Source: Catellatospora paridis
GTDB lineage: Bacteria > Actinomycetota > Actinomycetes > Mycobacteriales > Micromonosporaceae
Assembly (NCBI RefSeq): GCF_009720365.1
Contig: NZ_ML769313.1
Span: 766,990-830,989, forward strand
DNA: 64,000 nucleotides
Direction of reading: 5' to 3'
Shown here: piece by piece, positions 17,156 through 26,235 of the stretch
How the letters are laid out: each line of letters begins with the position of its first letter
Position numbering within the stretch: the first letter of the stretch is position 1
Made by a program: the position numbers and the translations under genes
Notes under the pieces: generated by a model
Seen by the model: only the letters and a program-made list of their open reading frames with translations
Database searches by the model: none
What the model was told of the DNA's origin: nothing

Positions 17156-17484
17156 CCGTCAGCCGGGGTGGTGCGATGCCCGGTGACCCGCGACGCCGGC
17201 AGCCTGCCGGCCCTGGCCTGCCCGGTCATCGCCGTACCGTCGACGGTGACGTCGAAGGTGAGGTTCAGCCGCAGCGGCCGGGTGATCGACTGTGCCCAGG
17301 TGAGCCGTGCGCCGTGCTGCTCGAGTCCGGTGAGTTCGACCTGCTCGCCATGGCGGACGTCGCGCATGGTCCCGGTCAGCCGGTTGTCGTGGCGGGTGAG
17401 CGCGAGGACGGTGTGCTGCCGGCCGAGCGGTGTCAGGATGGAGAGCTCCCAGGTGCCCTCGACCAGTGGCTGCGGCCCGTTCAT
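17152..17484 (-). CDS. Small beta-rich protein coupled to DJ-1/PfpI gene
   Basis: 110-aa protein with alternating hydrophobic pattern (WELSILTPLGRQHTVLALT and LRLNLTFDVTVDGTAMTG), suggesting a beta-barrel or sandwich. Similar short proteins with the plan GTWELSI...LTG...MTG occur in actinobacteria with no known function. It starts by ATGA overlap with the preceding PfpI gene, so the two are co-translated. It overlaps the end of fabH by 4 bp on the other strand. Confidence 0.7.
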   Translation of the reverse strand: MNGPQPLVEGTWELSILTPLGRQHTVLALTRHDNRLTGTMRDVRHGEQVELTGLEQHGARLTWAQSITRPLRLNLTFDVTVDGTAMTGQARAGRLPASRVTGHRTTPADG

Positions 17485-18137
17485 GGCGCCGCCTGCGCGG
17501 TGACGGGCCGCCGCCAGACGGTGCCGCGCCGCTCGTGGGCGAACAGCCGCTCCACGGCCAGCGCCGCCTCCGGGCCGAGTTCCCGGTCGAGCAGGTACAG
17601 GCCCAGGTCCAGGCCGGAGGTGACACCGGCGGCGGTGATCAGGTCGCCGTCGTCGACGACCCGGGCGTCGACGGGCACGGCACCGGTCGCGCCGAGCAGG
17701 TCCATGCCCAGGTGGTGGGTCGTGGCGGGGCGGTTCTCCAGCAGTCCGGCCATGGCGAGGATCATCGAGCCGCCACACACGGTGGCCACGGTGACGCCGG
17801 CACGGTCGAGCGCCTGAGCGAGTAGGGCGGGCAGGCCGGTTTCGAGGGTGCGGCCGAGGATCACCGGGATGCTGTCTTCGGCGGGCTCGCCGTCATCGGG
17901 CAGCTGCCCGGCCGCGCCCGGGACGACGATCAGATCCGCGCGCTGCGGGTCGAGCCGGGTGGTGGCGTGCAGCGTCAGCAGCCCGAGTCCGCTGGGCACC
18001 GTGCGCGGGCCCTCGGCGCTGACGAGCTCGACGTCGACGGTGTGGCCGGTGACCGTCCCGGCGGCTGCGAGGACCTCGTAGGGGGCGATGACGTCGAGCG
18101 GATCGAATCCGTCGAACAACACGAACTGAGCGAGCAT
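17481..18137 (-). CDS. DJ-1/PfpI family protein
   Basis: 218-aa class I glutamine-amidotransferase-like protein. It begins AQFVLFDGFDPLDVIAPYEV; the nucleophile elbow is VATVCGGSMILAMAGLL (Cys followed by Gly-Gly, where many relatives have Thr-Gly). Relatives include isonitrile hydratase and the sensor half of GlxA regulators. The start at 18137 is chosen because GGAGG lies 11 nt upstream. It is divergent from a GlxA-like regulator of the same fold, which probably controls it. Confidence 0.87.
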   Translation of the reverse strand: MLAQFVLFDGFDPLDVIAPYEVLAAAGTVTGHTVDVELVSAEGPRTVPSGLGLLTLHATTRLDPQRADLIVVPGAAGQLPDDGEPAEDSIPVILGRTLETGLPALLAQALDRAGVTVATVCGGSMILAMAGLLENRPATTHHLGMDLLGATGAVPVDARVVDDGDLITAAGVTSGLDLGLYLLDRELGPEAALAVERLFAHERRGTVWRRPVTAQAAP

Positions 18138-18292
18138 CGGGAACCAGACCTCCTTGGTGGCACCGTCGACGCTAGCCACCGGGCAAGATCGGTAGAAGTG
18201 GCTGGATTGCCATCATCCAACGGGTTCTCGCCAACTGCTCCAGGGGTGCTGCGATTGCCGATTCGGGGCTCTGGCTGAAACGCGGTGCCTTC

Positions 18293-18298
18293 TATAGT
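18293..18298 (+). promoter_or_regulatory. Leaderless -10 box of the GlxA-like gene
   Basis: TATAGT lies exactly 7 nt before the ATG at 18306 and there is no Shine-Dalgarno sequence, so the transcript probably begins at the A of the start codon. Confidence 0.55.
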
Positions 18299-18305
18299 TC
18301 TGGCC

Positions 18306-19262
18306 ATGCACATCGTGGCCGTGCTCGCCCTCGATCAGGTCATCCCGTTCGACCTGGCCACACCCATCGAGGTGTTCTCCCGTACGCGCCTGCCCGACGG
18401 GCGGGTCCCGTACCGCGTCCGGGTCTGTGGCGTGACAGCCACCGTCGATGCGGGCGCGTTCACTTTGCAGCCACCGTGGGGCCTGGACGGCCTCACCACC
18501 GCGGACACGGTCATCCTGCCGGGCAGCGCGGACGTCGACCGCGTACCCGATGAGGTCCTCGACGCCCTGCGGGCCGCGGCCGCACGTGGCGCCCGCATCG
18601 CCTCGATCTGCTCGGGCGCGTTCATTCTCGCCGCGACCGGGCTGCTCGACGGGCAGCGCGCCACCACCCACTGGATCGCCGCCGGGCTGCTGGCCCGACG
18701 TCACCCGGAGATCGAGGTCGACCCGGACGTGCTCTACGTCGACAACGGACAGCTGCTCACCTCGGCCGGCGCCGCGGCCGGCCTGGACCTGTGCCTTCAC
18801 CTGATCCGCCGCGACCACGGCTCCGCGGTGGCCGCGGACGCGGCACGCCTGTCGGTCATGCCGCTGGAGCGCGAGGGCGGCCAGGCCCAGTTCGTCGTCC
18901 ACGACCAGCCGCCCGTGCCCCGCGGCTCCCGGTTCGAACCGGTCCTCACCTGGCTGGAGGACAACTGCGCCGACGACCTCAGCCTCGACGACATCGCCGC
19001 GCGAGCCGGGATGAGCATCCGGTCGCTCAACCGCCGCTTCCGCGAGCAGACCGGAACCACCCCGCTGCAGTGGCTGCTGCGCGCCCGCATCCGCCGCGCC
19101 CAGCACCTGCTCGAAGCGACCGCCCAACCCGTCGACCGGATCGCGGCCCAGGTCGGCTTCGGCTCGCCCACCGCGTTCCGCGACCGGTTCAAGCGGATCG
19201 TCGGCACCAGCCCGCAGCACTACCGCACCACTTTCCGGCGTCGGCAGTCCGCTCCGTCATGA
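18306..19262 (+). CDS. GlxA-type AraC-family regulator with DJ-1/PfpI sensor domain
   Basis: 318-aa regulator. Residues 1-180 form a DJ-1/PfpI-like domain with the elbow IASICSGAFILAATGLLDG and the following RATTHW. Residues 210-310 form an AraC-type double HTH (LSLDDIAARAGMSIRSLNRR and PVDRIAAQVGFGSPTAFRDR). Such proteins sense small metabolites and usually activate a divergent or nearby gene; the divergent PfpI gene is the natural target. The start at 18306 is chosen over 18285 because of the leaderless promoter. Confidence 0.9.
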   Translation: MHIVAVLALDQVIPFDLATPIEVFSRTRLPDGRVPYRVRVCGVTATVDAGAFTLQPPWGLDGLTTADTVILPGSADVDRVPDEVLDALRAAAARGARIASICSGAFILAATGLLDGQRATTHWIAAGLLARRHPEIEVDPDVLYVDNGQLLTSAGAAAGLDLCLHLIRRDHGSAVAADAARLSVMPLEREGGQAQFVVHDQPPVPRGSRFEPVLTWLEDNCADDLSLDDIAARAGMSIRSLNRRFREQTGTTPLQWLLRARIRRAQHLLEATAQPVDRIAAQVGFGSPTAFRDRFKRIVGTSPQHYRTTFRRRQSAPS

Positions 19263-19272
19263 CGCCGGCGGG

Positions 19273-19878
19273 TCAGCGCGCGGCTGTGACGCTGCGGACC
19301 GCCGCGAGCAGCGCCGTGCGGTGCTCCTGGATCCGGCTCGGCGACATGGGGTCGCCGGGCGCCGCGGCGAGCAGGCCGGACGGGGCCCCCAGCCAGCTTT
19401 CGGTCATCCGCAGGACGATGGCGAACAGGTCGAGGGCGGGGATGTCGGTGCGGAGCCGGCCGGCGTGCTGGGCCGCCTCGACACCGTCGACGCGGGCCTG
19501 AAACGCCTCGCGTTCGACCTCGGTCGGTTCGGATCGTTCGAACGTGCGCCAGGTGGCGAGCCGGCGGGCCTTCGGGTTGGCGATCATGTACTCGAATCTG
19601 GCGGCGGCGAAGCTCTCGAGGTCGCCGTCGTGGAGCGGAGCCGCTTGCAGGACGGCCTGCGTCTGCTCCTCGAGCACCGCGTCGAACAGGTCGTTCTTGT
19701 CACCGAAGTAGACGTACAGCAGCCGTTTGTTGGCGCCGGCGCGTTCGGCGACCCGGTCGATGCGGGCCCCGGCGAATCCGTACTCGGCGAACTCGTCCGT
19801 CGCCGCCTCCAGCAACAGCGCCTTGGTGGCGCGCGCGTCGCGGGCGCGCGGCGGGCGAGGTGTCGCCGGTGTGGTCAT
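19273..19878 (-). CDS. TetR-family regulator of the adjacent SDR gene
   Basis: 201-aa TetR protein. HTH: ATDEFAEYGFAGARIDRVAE followed by RAGANKRLLYVYFGDKNDLF. The effector domain has no recognisable ligand class. Start 19878 gives the usual short N-terminus. It lies 34 nt after the SDR gene on the same strand, so the two form an operon; an inverted repeat upstream of the SDR gene is the likely operator. Confidence 0.88.
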   Translation of the reverse strand: MTTPATPRPPRARDARATKALLLEAATDEFAEYGFAGARIDRVAERAGANKRLLYVYFGDKNDLFDAVLEEQTQAVLQAAPLHDGDLESFAAARFEYMIANPKARRLATWRTFERSEPTEVEREAFQARVDGVEAAQHAGRLRTDIPALDLFAIVLRMTESWLGAPSGLLAAAPGDPMSPSRIQEHRTALLAAVRSVTAAR

Positions 19879-19912
19879 CGGCCGGCCTCCCGTCGCGTGG
19901 CAGTCGCGGGCC

Positions 19913-20620
19913 TCACCAGGGGATGCTTCCGTTGCCGTCGAAGAAGCCACCGGTGGGGCCGTCGGGGCCGAGCTGGGCCAGCCGGACGATGACCTCGGCC
20001 CCCTCCGCGACGGTCTGGGTTCCGGCGTGGTGGTTCAGGTCGGTCGCGGTGAACCCGGGATCGACGGCGTTGATCCTGACCGCGGGGTACGCCTTGGCGT
20101 ACTGGACCGTGAGCATGTTGACCGCGGCCTTCGAGGCCGGATAGGCGACGTCCGGGTAGAAGTGCGTCGGCGAGTCCGGGTTCACCAGCTCGCGTGTCAA
20201 CGCCAGACCGCTGCTGACGTTGACCACGACGGGGGCCGCGGAGCGCTGCAGCAGCGGCAGGAAGGCGTGCAGCATGCGCACCTGCCCGAACACGTTGGTC
20301 TCGAACACGGCGCGCACCGCGTCGGCGGTGACCTCCGCGACGGGCACGAAGCCGCCGTCGGGCGTACGCGGCTCGACGCCGGCGTTGTTGACGAGCACGT
20401 CGAGCCCGCCGTCGGCCTCGATCGCCGCGGCCGCGGCCGTGACGGAGGCGTCGTCGGTGACGTCCAGGTGGACGAAGCGGGCGCCCAGCTGCTCGGCTGC
20501 CTTCTTGCCCCGTTCGGGATCGCGGGCGCCGACGTAGACGGTGTGGCCCGCGGCGATGAGCCTGCGGGCGGATTCGAAACCGAGCCCCTTGTTGGCCCCG
20601 GTGATGAGCGTGACGGTCAT
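19913..20620 (-). CDS. Short-chain dehydrogenase/reductase
   Basis: 235-aa Rossmann enzyme. Cofactor loop TGANKGLG (NADP-preferring pattern with a following basic residue, VGARDPERGKK), LVNNAGVE, catalytic Ser in VVVNVSSG, and a YPASKAAVN motif supplying catalytic Tyr and Lys. Start 20620 is chosen because AGGAG lies 5 nt upstream. It is first in an operon with the TetR gene, which is typical of an oxidoreductase induced by its own substrate. The substrate is unknown. Confidence 0.9.
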   Translation of the reverse strand: MTVTLITGANKGLGFESARRLIAAGHTVYVGARDPERGKKAAEQLGARFVHLDVTDDASVTAAAAAIEADGGLDVLVNNAGVEPRTPDGGFVPVAEVTADAVRAVFETNVFGQVRMLHAFLPLLQRSAAPVVVNVSSGLALTRELVNPDSPTHFYPDVAYPASKAAVNMLTVQYAKAYPAVRINAVDPGFTATDLNHHAGTQTVAEGAEVIVRLAQLGPDGPTGGFFDGNGSIPW

Positions 20621-20652
20621 GATCACTCCTGGTGCTTTCGGCGAGCGACAAG

Positions 20653-20666
20653 TAACTAACCAGTTA
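20653..20666 (-). promoter_or_regulatory. Putative TetR operator in SDR promoter
   Basis: Inverted repeat TAACT-AACC-AGTTA in an AT-rich patch (20650-20675) that lies 33 nt upstream of the SDR start codon. The position and symmetry fit an operator for the TetR encoded in the same operon. Confidence 0.45.
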
Positions 20667-20730
20667 TATACTCTACCACGCCGCGAGACAGGACCGGGCC
20701 GAGCTGCTTGAACCTGGCGGAGGACACGCC

Positions 20731-20774
20731 GCGCACGGCAGGGCTGCTCCAGTCGGTGGAGCCCTGCCGTGCGC
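20731..20774 (-). terminator. Terminator of the mixed ABC/amidohydrolase operon
   Basis: Perfect 15-bp stem (GCGCACGGCAGGGCT and its complement) with a 14-nt loop, 12 nt past the stop of the FAD oxidoreductase gene. Confidence 0.7.
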
Positions 20775-20785
20775 CGATCGGATTG

Positions 20786-22171
20786 CTAGAGCGGCGGGAG
20801 CTTGCCCGGATTGAGCAGGCCCTGCGGATCGTTGGCGGCCGCGGCGGCCCGGATCCCGGGCAGGGCCGGGCCGTCCAGCAGCCAGGTGTGCGGGTCGACG
20901 ACGTGCACCCCCAGCGCGCGCAGCCGCTCGACCCCGGCGTACAGGGTCGCCGCGTCGTGGAACGGGGCCAGCAGCAGGCCGCCGAAGCCCCGCCCGCGCA
21001 CCGGATCGGCCGGGTCGAGGTAGGGGCGCATACCGTCGAGGTGCAGCATCGCGCCAGGCAGCGCCGCACGGACCGCGTCCGGGTCGGCGACCAGCGGTGC
21101 GCCGCCGACCTGCAGGTGGCACAGTTCCGGCCGGGCCTTCTTGGCCCGCAGCGTGACGTGGTTGAACGACAGCGTCGACACATAACCGACCGCGCCGGGG
21201 TCGACCTTGTCGACGCGGCCGCCGTGCGCGGCGACGATCCCGGCGACGGCGTCCAGGACGCCGGTGTCCACCACGGCTCGCACGCTGTGCCGGCCCGCGG
21301 GCAGTGCCGGGTCGCCGGGATAGGTGGCGACCAGGGCCGGCTCGTCCACCGAGACCAGCCGGGGTGCCGGATCGAGGCGGAGCAGGGCCAGCCCCGCCCC
21401 GGTCGCCTCCGCGCCGGCGGGGCCGGGGAACGAGGCGAGCACCGCGGTCCAGTCCCGGGCCGGAGCGAGTTTGACCATGGCAGTGGCGATGATCCCGGTG
21501 ACGCCGTAGGCGTGCAGGTACGGCAGGCACTGTGCGCCGTACACCCGGCGGGGTTCGTCCTGTGGCGGGCAGCCCACCACCTCCAGGGCCTGCACGAAGC
21601 CGTCCCAGAGCCAGCCGTGCTCGATCGAGCCGAGCCCGCCCGCGCCGCCGCCGAGGAAACCGCCGATGGTGCTGCCCACCGTGGTCGGCATCATCGCGAT
21701 CTCCTGGCCGGTGCGCCGGGCCGCGGCCTCTAGCGCGACGAAGGTGGCGCCGGCCTCGGCATGTATCCAGCCGTTGCCGACCTCCAGCACGCGGTCGGCG
21801 TCGCTGAGGTCGACGACGACGCCGCCGGCCAGCGGCACGGCCTGGCCGTAGTTGCCGGTGCCGCGGCCGCGGGGCACGACGGGCACCCCGTGCGCGTGCG
21901 CCAGGCGCACCACGGTCTGCAGCTGCTCGGTGCCGCCCGGCCGCACCACGACGTCGGCGAGCCGCTCGGGCAGCACCGCCGACAGCAGCGGCGACAGGTA
22001 GGCCCCGTCACGGGAGGCGGCCAGGCGCGCCGACTCCACGGTGGTGACACGGTCGGCCGGCAGGGCGGCGGCGAGCGCGTCGAGGAAGGCGGCGAGAGCC
22101 GCCGGGCCCGGGGCCCGGCGGCTCGCCCGCTGTGCGACGTGCGCCAGCGGAGGTGGTTCCAGGGTGCTCAC
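20786..22171 (-). CDS. FAD-binding oxidoreductase (PCMH/GlcD type)
   Basis: 461-aa flavoprotein. The N-terminal PCMH FAD-binding domain has VVVRPGGTEQLQTVVRLAHA, the pyrophosphate loop VPRGRGTGNYGQA and PTTVGSTIGGFLGGGAGGLG. The C-terminal cap ends NDPQGLLNPGKLPPL, as in glycolate oxidase and lactate dehydrogenase subunits. It starts at GTG 22171, 4 nt after the preceding gene, and is last in a six-gene operon. It probably oxidises a product of the imported compound; the true substrate cannot be read from sequence. Flavin is expected to be non-covalent, since no His or Cys attachment motif is evident. Confidence 0.85.
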   Translation of the reverse strand: MSTLEPPPLAHVAQRASRRAPGPAALAAFLDALAAALPADRVTTVESARLAASRDGAYLSPLLSAVLPERLADVVVRPGGTEQLQTVVRLAHAHGVPVVPRGRGTGNYGQAVPLAGGVVVDLSDADRVLEVGNGWIHAEAGATFVALEAAARRTGQEIAMMPTTVGSTIGGFLGGGAGGLGSIEHGWLWDGFVQALEVVGCPPQDEPRRVYGAQCLPYLHAYGVTGIIATAMVKLAPARDWTAVLASFPGPAGAEATGAGLALLRLDPAPRLVSVDEPALVATYPGDPALPAGRHSVRAVVDTGVLDAVAGIVAAHGGRVDKVDPGAVGYVSTLSFNHVTLRAKKARPELCHLQVGGAPLVADPDAVRAALPGAMLHLDGMRPYLDPADPVRGRGFGGLLLAPFHDAATLYAGVERLRALGVHVVDPHTWLLDGPALPGIRAAAAANDPQGLLNPGKLPPL

Positions 22172-22175
22172 GAGG

Positions 22176-23354
22176 TCAGCTCAGCCCGATCGCCGGGTCG
22201 ATGAACTCGTTGGTCACCAGGTCCTGCGCGGTCAGACCCGCCTTGACCTCCTTGCGCTGGCCCGCGTAGATCGGGCCGACGATGCCGATGACCTGCTTGA
22301 CCCGGTCGACGTCGAAGTCGCCCAGGGTGGCGTTGCCGCCGTTGCCGACGATCTTCAGCTTGAGCTGCTGCTCGACGCTGAAGGCCGCCTGCTCCTTGCT
22401 GTACGGGAAGCCCTTGTACGCGTCGTTCAGCTTGATGATCAGATCATTGGTCGCGGCGAAGTTCTTCACGTACTCGACCTGCGAGCGCTGGATGATCGGC
22501 ACCAGGCGCTTGAGGCAGGCGGCGTGCTCGGCCTTCTTGTCCGCGCGCACCACGACGGCCTCGGGGTAGATCGGGTAGCCGGTGTCGTGGATGAGCTGGA
22601 ACTTGACCGGCTTCTTCCACTGCGGCAGCGCCTTCTCGTAGACGAACGGCTCGTTGGTGGCGAAGCCCTGCTGGGCGATCTTGCCCTTCTCGGACAGGAA
22701 CCGGGTGGGGCTGCCGTCGTACGCGCCGTCGACCTGGCCGCGGCGCAGGATGCCGGACCCGGTCAGGTAGTCCATGTAGGTCGCGCCGTTGAAGAACAGC
22801 ACCGGGGTGTTCGTCTTGCCGATGTCGACGATCGAGTTGAAGTTCGGGTTCGTCGCCGGGTCCCACATGATCATGTATGGCGCGATGTCGAACGGGGCGA
22901 CGACCGCGACGACGGGCTGCTTGGCCGACAGGCCGATCGCGTCGTCGGTGGCCACCTGGCCGAGCATGATCGACGGGTCGGCGTACATCTGCGCGCCGGC
23001 GTTCTGGAAACCGATCGCCGGGCCGCCCGCGCGGATCTCGATGTTCACGCCGGTGCTCTGCCCGCCGGACATCAGCGGGCCGGTGACCTTCTTGGCCCCG
23101 GCGTCGATCGTCGGCGTCGGGCCCAGCAGGCCGTAGAGCGCGCCGTGCTCGGCCTCGGGCGTCCATGCCGCCTGCACCACGACCGTCGCCGGGCACACCG
23201 CGGCCAGGTCGATGGAGCCGCTGCCCGCGCTGGGCGCCGGGGCGGTGGGGGTGTCGCCGCCGGACTGGCAGCCCCCGGCCAGCAGCATCGCGACCAGCGC
23301 GGTCGCCGCGCCGGCCCGGCGCAGCGGCCGTTGAGATGCGGGAAGGGTACTCAT
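22176..23354 (-). CDS. NMT1/THI5-like ABC substrate-binding lipoprotein
   Basis: 392-aa lipoprotein: signal peptide with lipobox LLAGGC (Cys29), then a type-2 periplasmic-binding fold of the NMT1/THI5 and SsuA/TauA class (VVAVVAPFDIAPYMIMWDP, VLFFNGATYMDYLTGSGIL, PIYPEAVVVRADKKAEH). The class binds HMP-like pyrimidines, sulfonates or nitrate. AAAGGAG lies 4 nt before the ATG. It is encoded with its own permease and ATPase in the same operon. Confidence 0.87.
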   Translation of the reverse strand: MSTLPASQRPLRRAGAATALVAMLLAGGCQSGGDTPTAPAPSAGSGSIDLAAVCPATVVVQAAWTPEAEHGALYGLLGPTPTIDAGAKKVTGPLMSGGQSTGVNIEIRAGGPAIGFQNAGAQMYADPSIMLGQVATDDAIGLSAKQPVVAVVAPFDIAPYMIMWDPATNPNFNSIVDIGKTNTPVLFFNGATYMDYLTGSGILRRGQVDGAYDGSPTRFLSEKGKIAQQGFATNEPFVYEKALPQWKKPVKFQLIHDTGYPIYPEAVVVRADKKAEHAACLKRLVPIIQRSQVEYVKNFAATNDLIIKLNDAYKGFPYSKEQAAFSVEQQLKLKIVGNGGNATLGDFDVDRVKQVIGIVGPIYAGQRKEVKAGLTAQDLVTNEFIDPAIGLS

Positions 23355-23393
23355 GGATCTCCTTTATGAGGGGGTGGGGGTTGGGCGGGACGG

Positions 23394-24215
23394 TCAGCGG
23401 GGCGCGCCGCCGGTGTCGGGCCGGCGGTGCTGCGAGGAGTGCCAGGAGGTGGCCTGTCGGGCGAGGATCCCGAACAGCCAGAAGACGATCACGCCGAACG
23501 CCGAGGCGAGGAACACCGCGGCGAAGAGCATCTCGGACTGCAGCCGCCGGGGGTACACGTAGATGAGCTGGCCGAGGCCGGGTTCGCCCTGCTGGAAGAA
23601 GAAGTCGCCGACGATCGCGCCGATGACCGCCGCCCCGGCGGAGATGCGCAGCCCGGTCAGAATCGCCGGCAGCGCGGCGGGTAGTTGCAGCTTGACCAGG
23701 CGGGTCAGCCGGCCGGCGCGGTGCAGGGTGAACAGGTCGTGCAGCGCGGGGTCGACCGAGCGCAGGCCGAACAGCGAGTTGGCCACGATCGGGAACAGCG
23801 CGATGAGCACGCACGTCAGCACCCGGCTGGAGAAGCCGAAACCGAACCAGAAGCCGAGCAGCGGCACCAGGGCCAGCACCGGCACGGTCTGCAGCGCCAC
23901 CGCGTACGGGTACAGCGAGCGCTCGACCCAGCGCGCCTGGCTCATCAGGATCGCCAGCGCCAGGCCGAGCACCGCGGCGCAGACCAGCCCGGTCACCGCC
24001 ACCTCCGCGGACAGCCGCAGCGCGGCCAGCAGCTCGGCGAGGTTGGCCGGGTCGCCGAAGCCGACCTTGACGACCTCGTGCGGTGCGGGCAGCAGGAAGC
24101 GCCGGTCGGCGTCGATCAGCACGTAGCTGCCGAAGTACCAGGCGGCCAGCACCAGCGCGGCCACCGCCGCGGGCGGCGCCAGCCGGCGCGCCTGGCGGGT
24201 CAGCACACGGGTCAT
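23394..24215 (-). CDS. ABC transporter permease (SsuC/ThiX type)
   Basis: 273-aa BPD-type inner-membrane permease with about six transmembrane segments and the cytoplasmic coupling loop TLHRAGRLTRLVKLQLPAAL with the conserved Gly and Pro of the EAA region. It overlaps the ATPase gene by 4 bp and precedes the NMT1-like binding-protein gene, giving a complete importer. Confidence 0.9.
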   Translation of the reverse strand: MTRVLTRQARRLAPPAAVAALVLAAWYFGSYVLIDADRRFLLPAPHEVVKVGFGDPANLAELLAALRLSAEVAVTGLVCAAVLGLALAILMSQARWVERSLYPYAVALQTVPVLALVPLLGFWFGFGFSSRVLTCVLIALFPIVANSLFGLRSVDPALHDLFTLHRAGRLTRLVKLQLPAALPAILTGLRISAGAAVIGAIVGDFFFQQGEPGLGQLIYVYPRRLQSEMLFAAVFLASAFGVIVFWLFGILARQATSWHSSQHRRPDTGGAPR

Positions 24216-24979
24216 GCGGCGACCTCGATCCGGTCGGCGGTGCCGCCCTGCAACAGGGCGGTCACCTGCGAGGTCAGTTCGGTGAAGGCGGGGGAGAAGC
24301 GCACCTCGGGCCGGCGCGGGTACGGCAGCGGCACGGCCACCTCGCCGACCAGCCGTCCCGGACGGTCGGCCATCACGAGCACCCGCTGCGACAGGTAGAC
24401 CGCCTCGGCCACGGAGTGGGTGACCAGCAGCCCCGCGAAGCCGTCCGCGGCGAACAGCTCCTGCAGGTCGTCGCCGAGCCGGCCACGGGTGATCTCGTCG
24501 ACGGAACCGAACGGCTCGTCGAACAGCATCAGGTCGGGCCGCCCGGTCAGGGTGCGGGCCAGCGACACCCGCATCCGCATGCCGCCGGACAGGGTGCCGG
24601 GCAGCGCGTCGGCGACGTGGGACAGCCCCACCCGCCGCAGCGCCTCCCCGGCCCGGTCGCGGCGCTCGCGCGCGGGCACGCCGGTCAGCTCGCCGGCCAG
24701 CTCGACGTTGCGCCGTACGCTGCGCCAGGGCAGCAGGGTCGAGTCCTGGAACACGAAGCCGAGCCGCTCGGTGGCGCGGCCGACCGTGCCGGCGGTCGGC
24801 TTGAGCAGCCCGGCGGCCAGCCGCAGCAGGGTGCTCTTGCCGCAGCCGGAGGGTCCGACCACGGCCGTGAACTCACCGGGGGCCAGGGACAGGGTCACCC
24901 CGTCGAGGGCGACGGTGCCGCCGGGATATCGCACGCCGACCGCCTCCATCGTCAGGGCGGGTCTGCCGTCGTCGGTCAC
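24212..24979 (-). CDS. ABC transporter ATP-binding protein (SsuB/TauB/ThiZ type)
   Basis: 255-aa ATPase: Walker A GPSGCGKST, Q-loop LGFVFQDSTLLPW, signature LSGGMRMRVSLAR, Walker B LMLFDEPFGSVDE, H-loop LVTHSVAEAVYL. FVFQDSTLLPWR is typical of the nitrate/sulfonate/pyrimidine importers. It starts at GTG 24979, overlapping the amidohydrolase stop by 4 bp. Confidence 0.93.
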   Translation of the reverse strand: MTDDGRPALTMEAVGVRYPGGTVALDGVTLSLAPGEFTAVVGPSGCGKSTLLRLAAGLLKPTAGTVGRATERLGFVFQDSTLLPWRSVRRNVELAGELTGVPARERRDRAGEALRRVGLSHVADALPGTLSGGMRMRVSLARTLTGRPDLMLFDEPFGSVDEITRGRLGDDLQELFAADGFAGLLVTHSVAEAVYLSQRVLVMADRPGRLVGEVAVPLPYPRRPEVRFSPAFTELTSQVTALLQGGTADRIEVAA

Positions 24980-26235
24980 GCGGGGTGTCCTATCTGTGCA
25001 GGGTGGTCGTCCGGGTCGTGCCGGGTGACCGTGGTGCGGGCGACGATCCGCCCGCCGTGGATCACCAGCCGGTGGGCGGTGGCGGTGGCGAGGGCCTCGC
25101 GCAGCGAACTCGCGCGTACGGCCAGCAGTTCGGCCGGCGAACCCGGGGCGACGGCGACCGGGGGCAGCCCGGCCGCCCGCCGGGCCTGCGCGCTGACCGC
25201 GTCGTACGCGGTCGCCGGGGTGTCGTGCCCGGCCAGCACCAGCAGCGCCGCCGTCTCCAGGGGGTCGCCGCGGCCGAGGATCTGGAACGGGTCCTGCAGG
25301 TTGTCGCCGCCCGCGGCGACGGTGACGCCCGCGGCGCGCAGCGTGCGCAGCGCGGTCAGCCCACGCGGCACGGCCCGGTCGTGGTCGCGTCCCTGCAGGA
25401 ACAGGTTGGTCTGCGGCAGGCACGCGACGGCGATCCCGGCCCGGGCCACCTTGTCGGCGATCTGCCCGGCCCGGTCGGACTCCATCATGCCGAGGCTGAC
25501 GCAGTGCCCGGCGATGACGCCGTGCGGGAAGCCGGTCGCCGTCACCGCGTCGGCCAGCAGCTCCAGCGAGCAGGGATCGGGGTGCAGCCACTCGTCGATG
25601 TGCAGGTCGAGCGGGACGCCGTGGCGTGCCGCCAGTTCCAGGCAGATGTCGATGCACCCGGCCGGGTCGGGGTCGAGCCCGGGGCACGCGCCGACCGCGT
25701 CCGCGCCCGCGGCCAGCGCATCGGCCAGCAGCGCCCGGTTGGCGGCCCCGGCGGTGCCCGTCAGCGGCGTGGCCGCGAACGCGGTGACCTGCACGGTGCA
25801 GCGGGCGGCGGCTTGGTCGCGTACCGCGAGCACGGCCAGCAGCGAGCGCAGGCCGATCCCCTCGCCGAGGTCGGCGTGGGTGCGCACGGCCGTCGCGCCG
25901 TGGCCGAGGTAGGCGTCGAGGGCCGCGCGGGCCGAGTTCTCGAACTGCTCACGGGTCAGCGACGGCCGGTACGCCAGCCAGGCCGTGACCGCGCCGAACA
26001 GGTCCCCGGCCGGGTTGGGCACGGCGTCGGCGCTCAAGGCCTTGTCCAGGTGCGTGTGGATCTCCGCCGGCGCGGGCAGCAGCAGGTGCCCGGACAGGTC
26101 GACGACTCGGCTGTCGGTGGCATCGCCGGTCCCGGCCGGTTCGACCTGCGCGATGACCCCGTCCTGCACCCGTACGTCGACGTGGCGTCCGTCGGCGAGC
26201 ACGGCCGCTCGAAGCAGCATCGGTCCGCCGGTCAC
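24976..26235 (-). CDS. Amidohydrolase of the cytosine deaminase/AtzC group
   Basis: 419-aa metal-dependent hydrolase. Metal ligands: His60 and His62 in AEIHTHLDKAL. Further family motifs are LDLHIDEWLHPDP, VIAGHCVSLGMM, VACLPQTNLFLQGRDHDRAV and VAAGGDNLQDPFQILGRGDP; the order matches CodA and N-isopropylammelide amidohydrolase (AtzC). The likely reaction is hydrolytic removal of an amino or amido group from a nitrogen heterocycle. It starts at GTG 26235, overlapping the stop of the preceding gene, and overlaps the ATPase gene, so it is translated with the transporter. Confidence 0.88.
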   Translation of the reverse strand: MTGGPMLLRAAVLADGRHVDVRVQDGVIAQVEPAGTGDATDSRVVDLSGHLLLPAPAEIHTHLDKALSADAVPNPAGDLFGAVTAWLAYRPSLTREQFENSARAALDAYLGHGATAVRTHADLGEGIGLRSLLAVLAVRDQAAARCTVQVTAFAATPLTGTAGAANRALLADALAAGADAVGACPGLDPDPAGCIDICLELAARHGVPLDLHIDEWLHPDPCSLELLADAVTATGFPHGVIAGHCVSLGMMESDRAGQIADKVARAGIAVACLPQTNLFLQGRDHDRAVPRGLTALRTLRAAGVTVAAGGDNLQDPFQILGRGDPLETAALLVLAGHDTPATAYDAVSAQARRAAGLPPVAVAPGSPAELLAVRASSLREALATATAHRLVIHGGRIVARTTVTRHDPDDHPAQIGHPA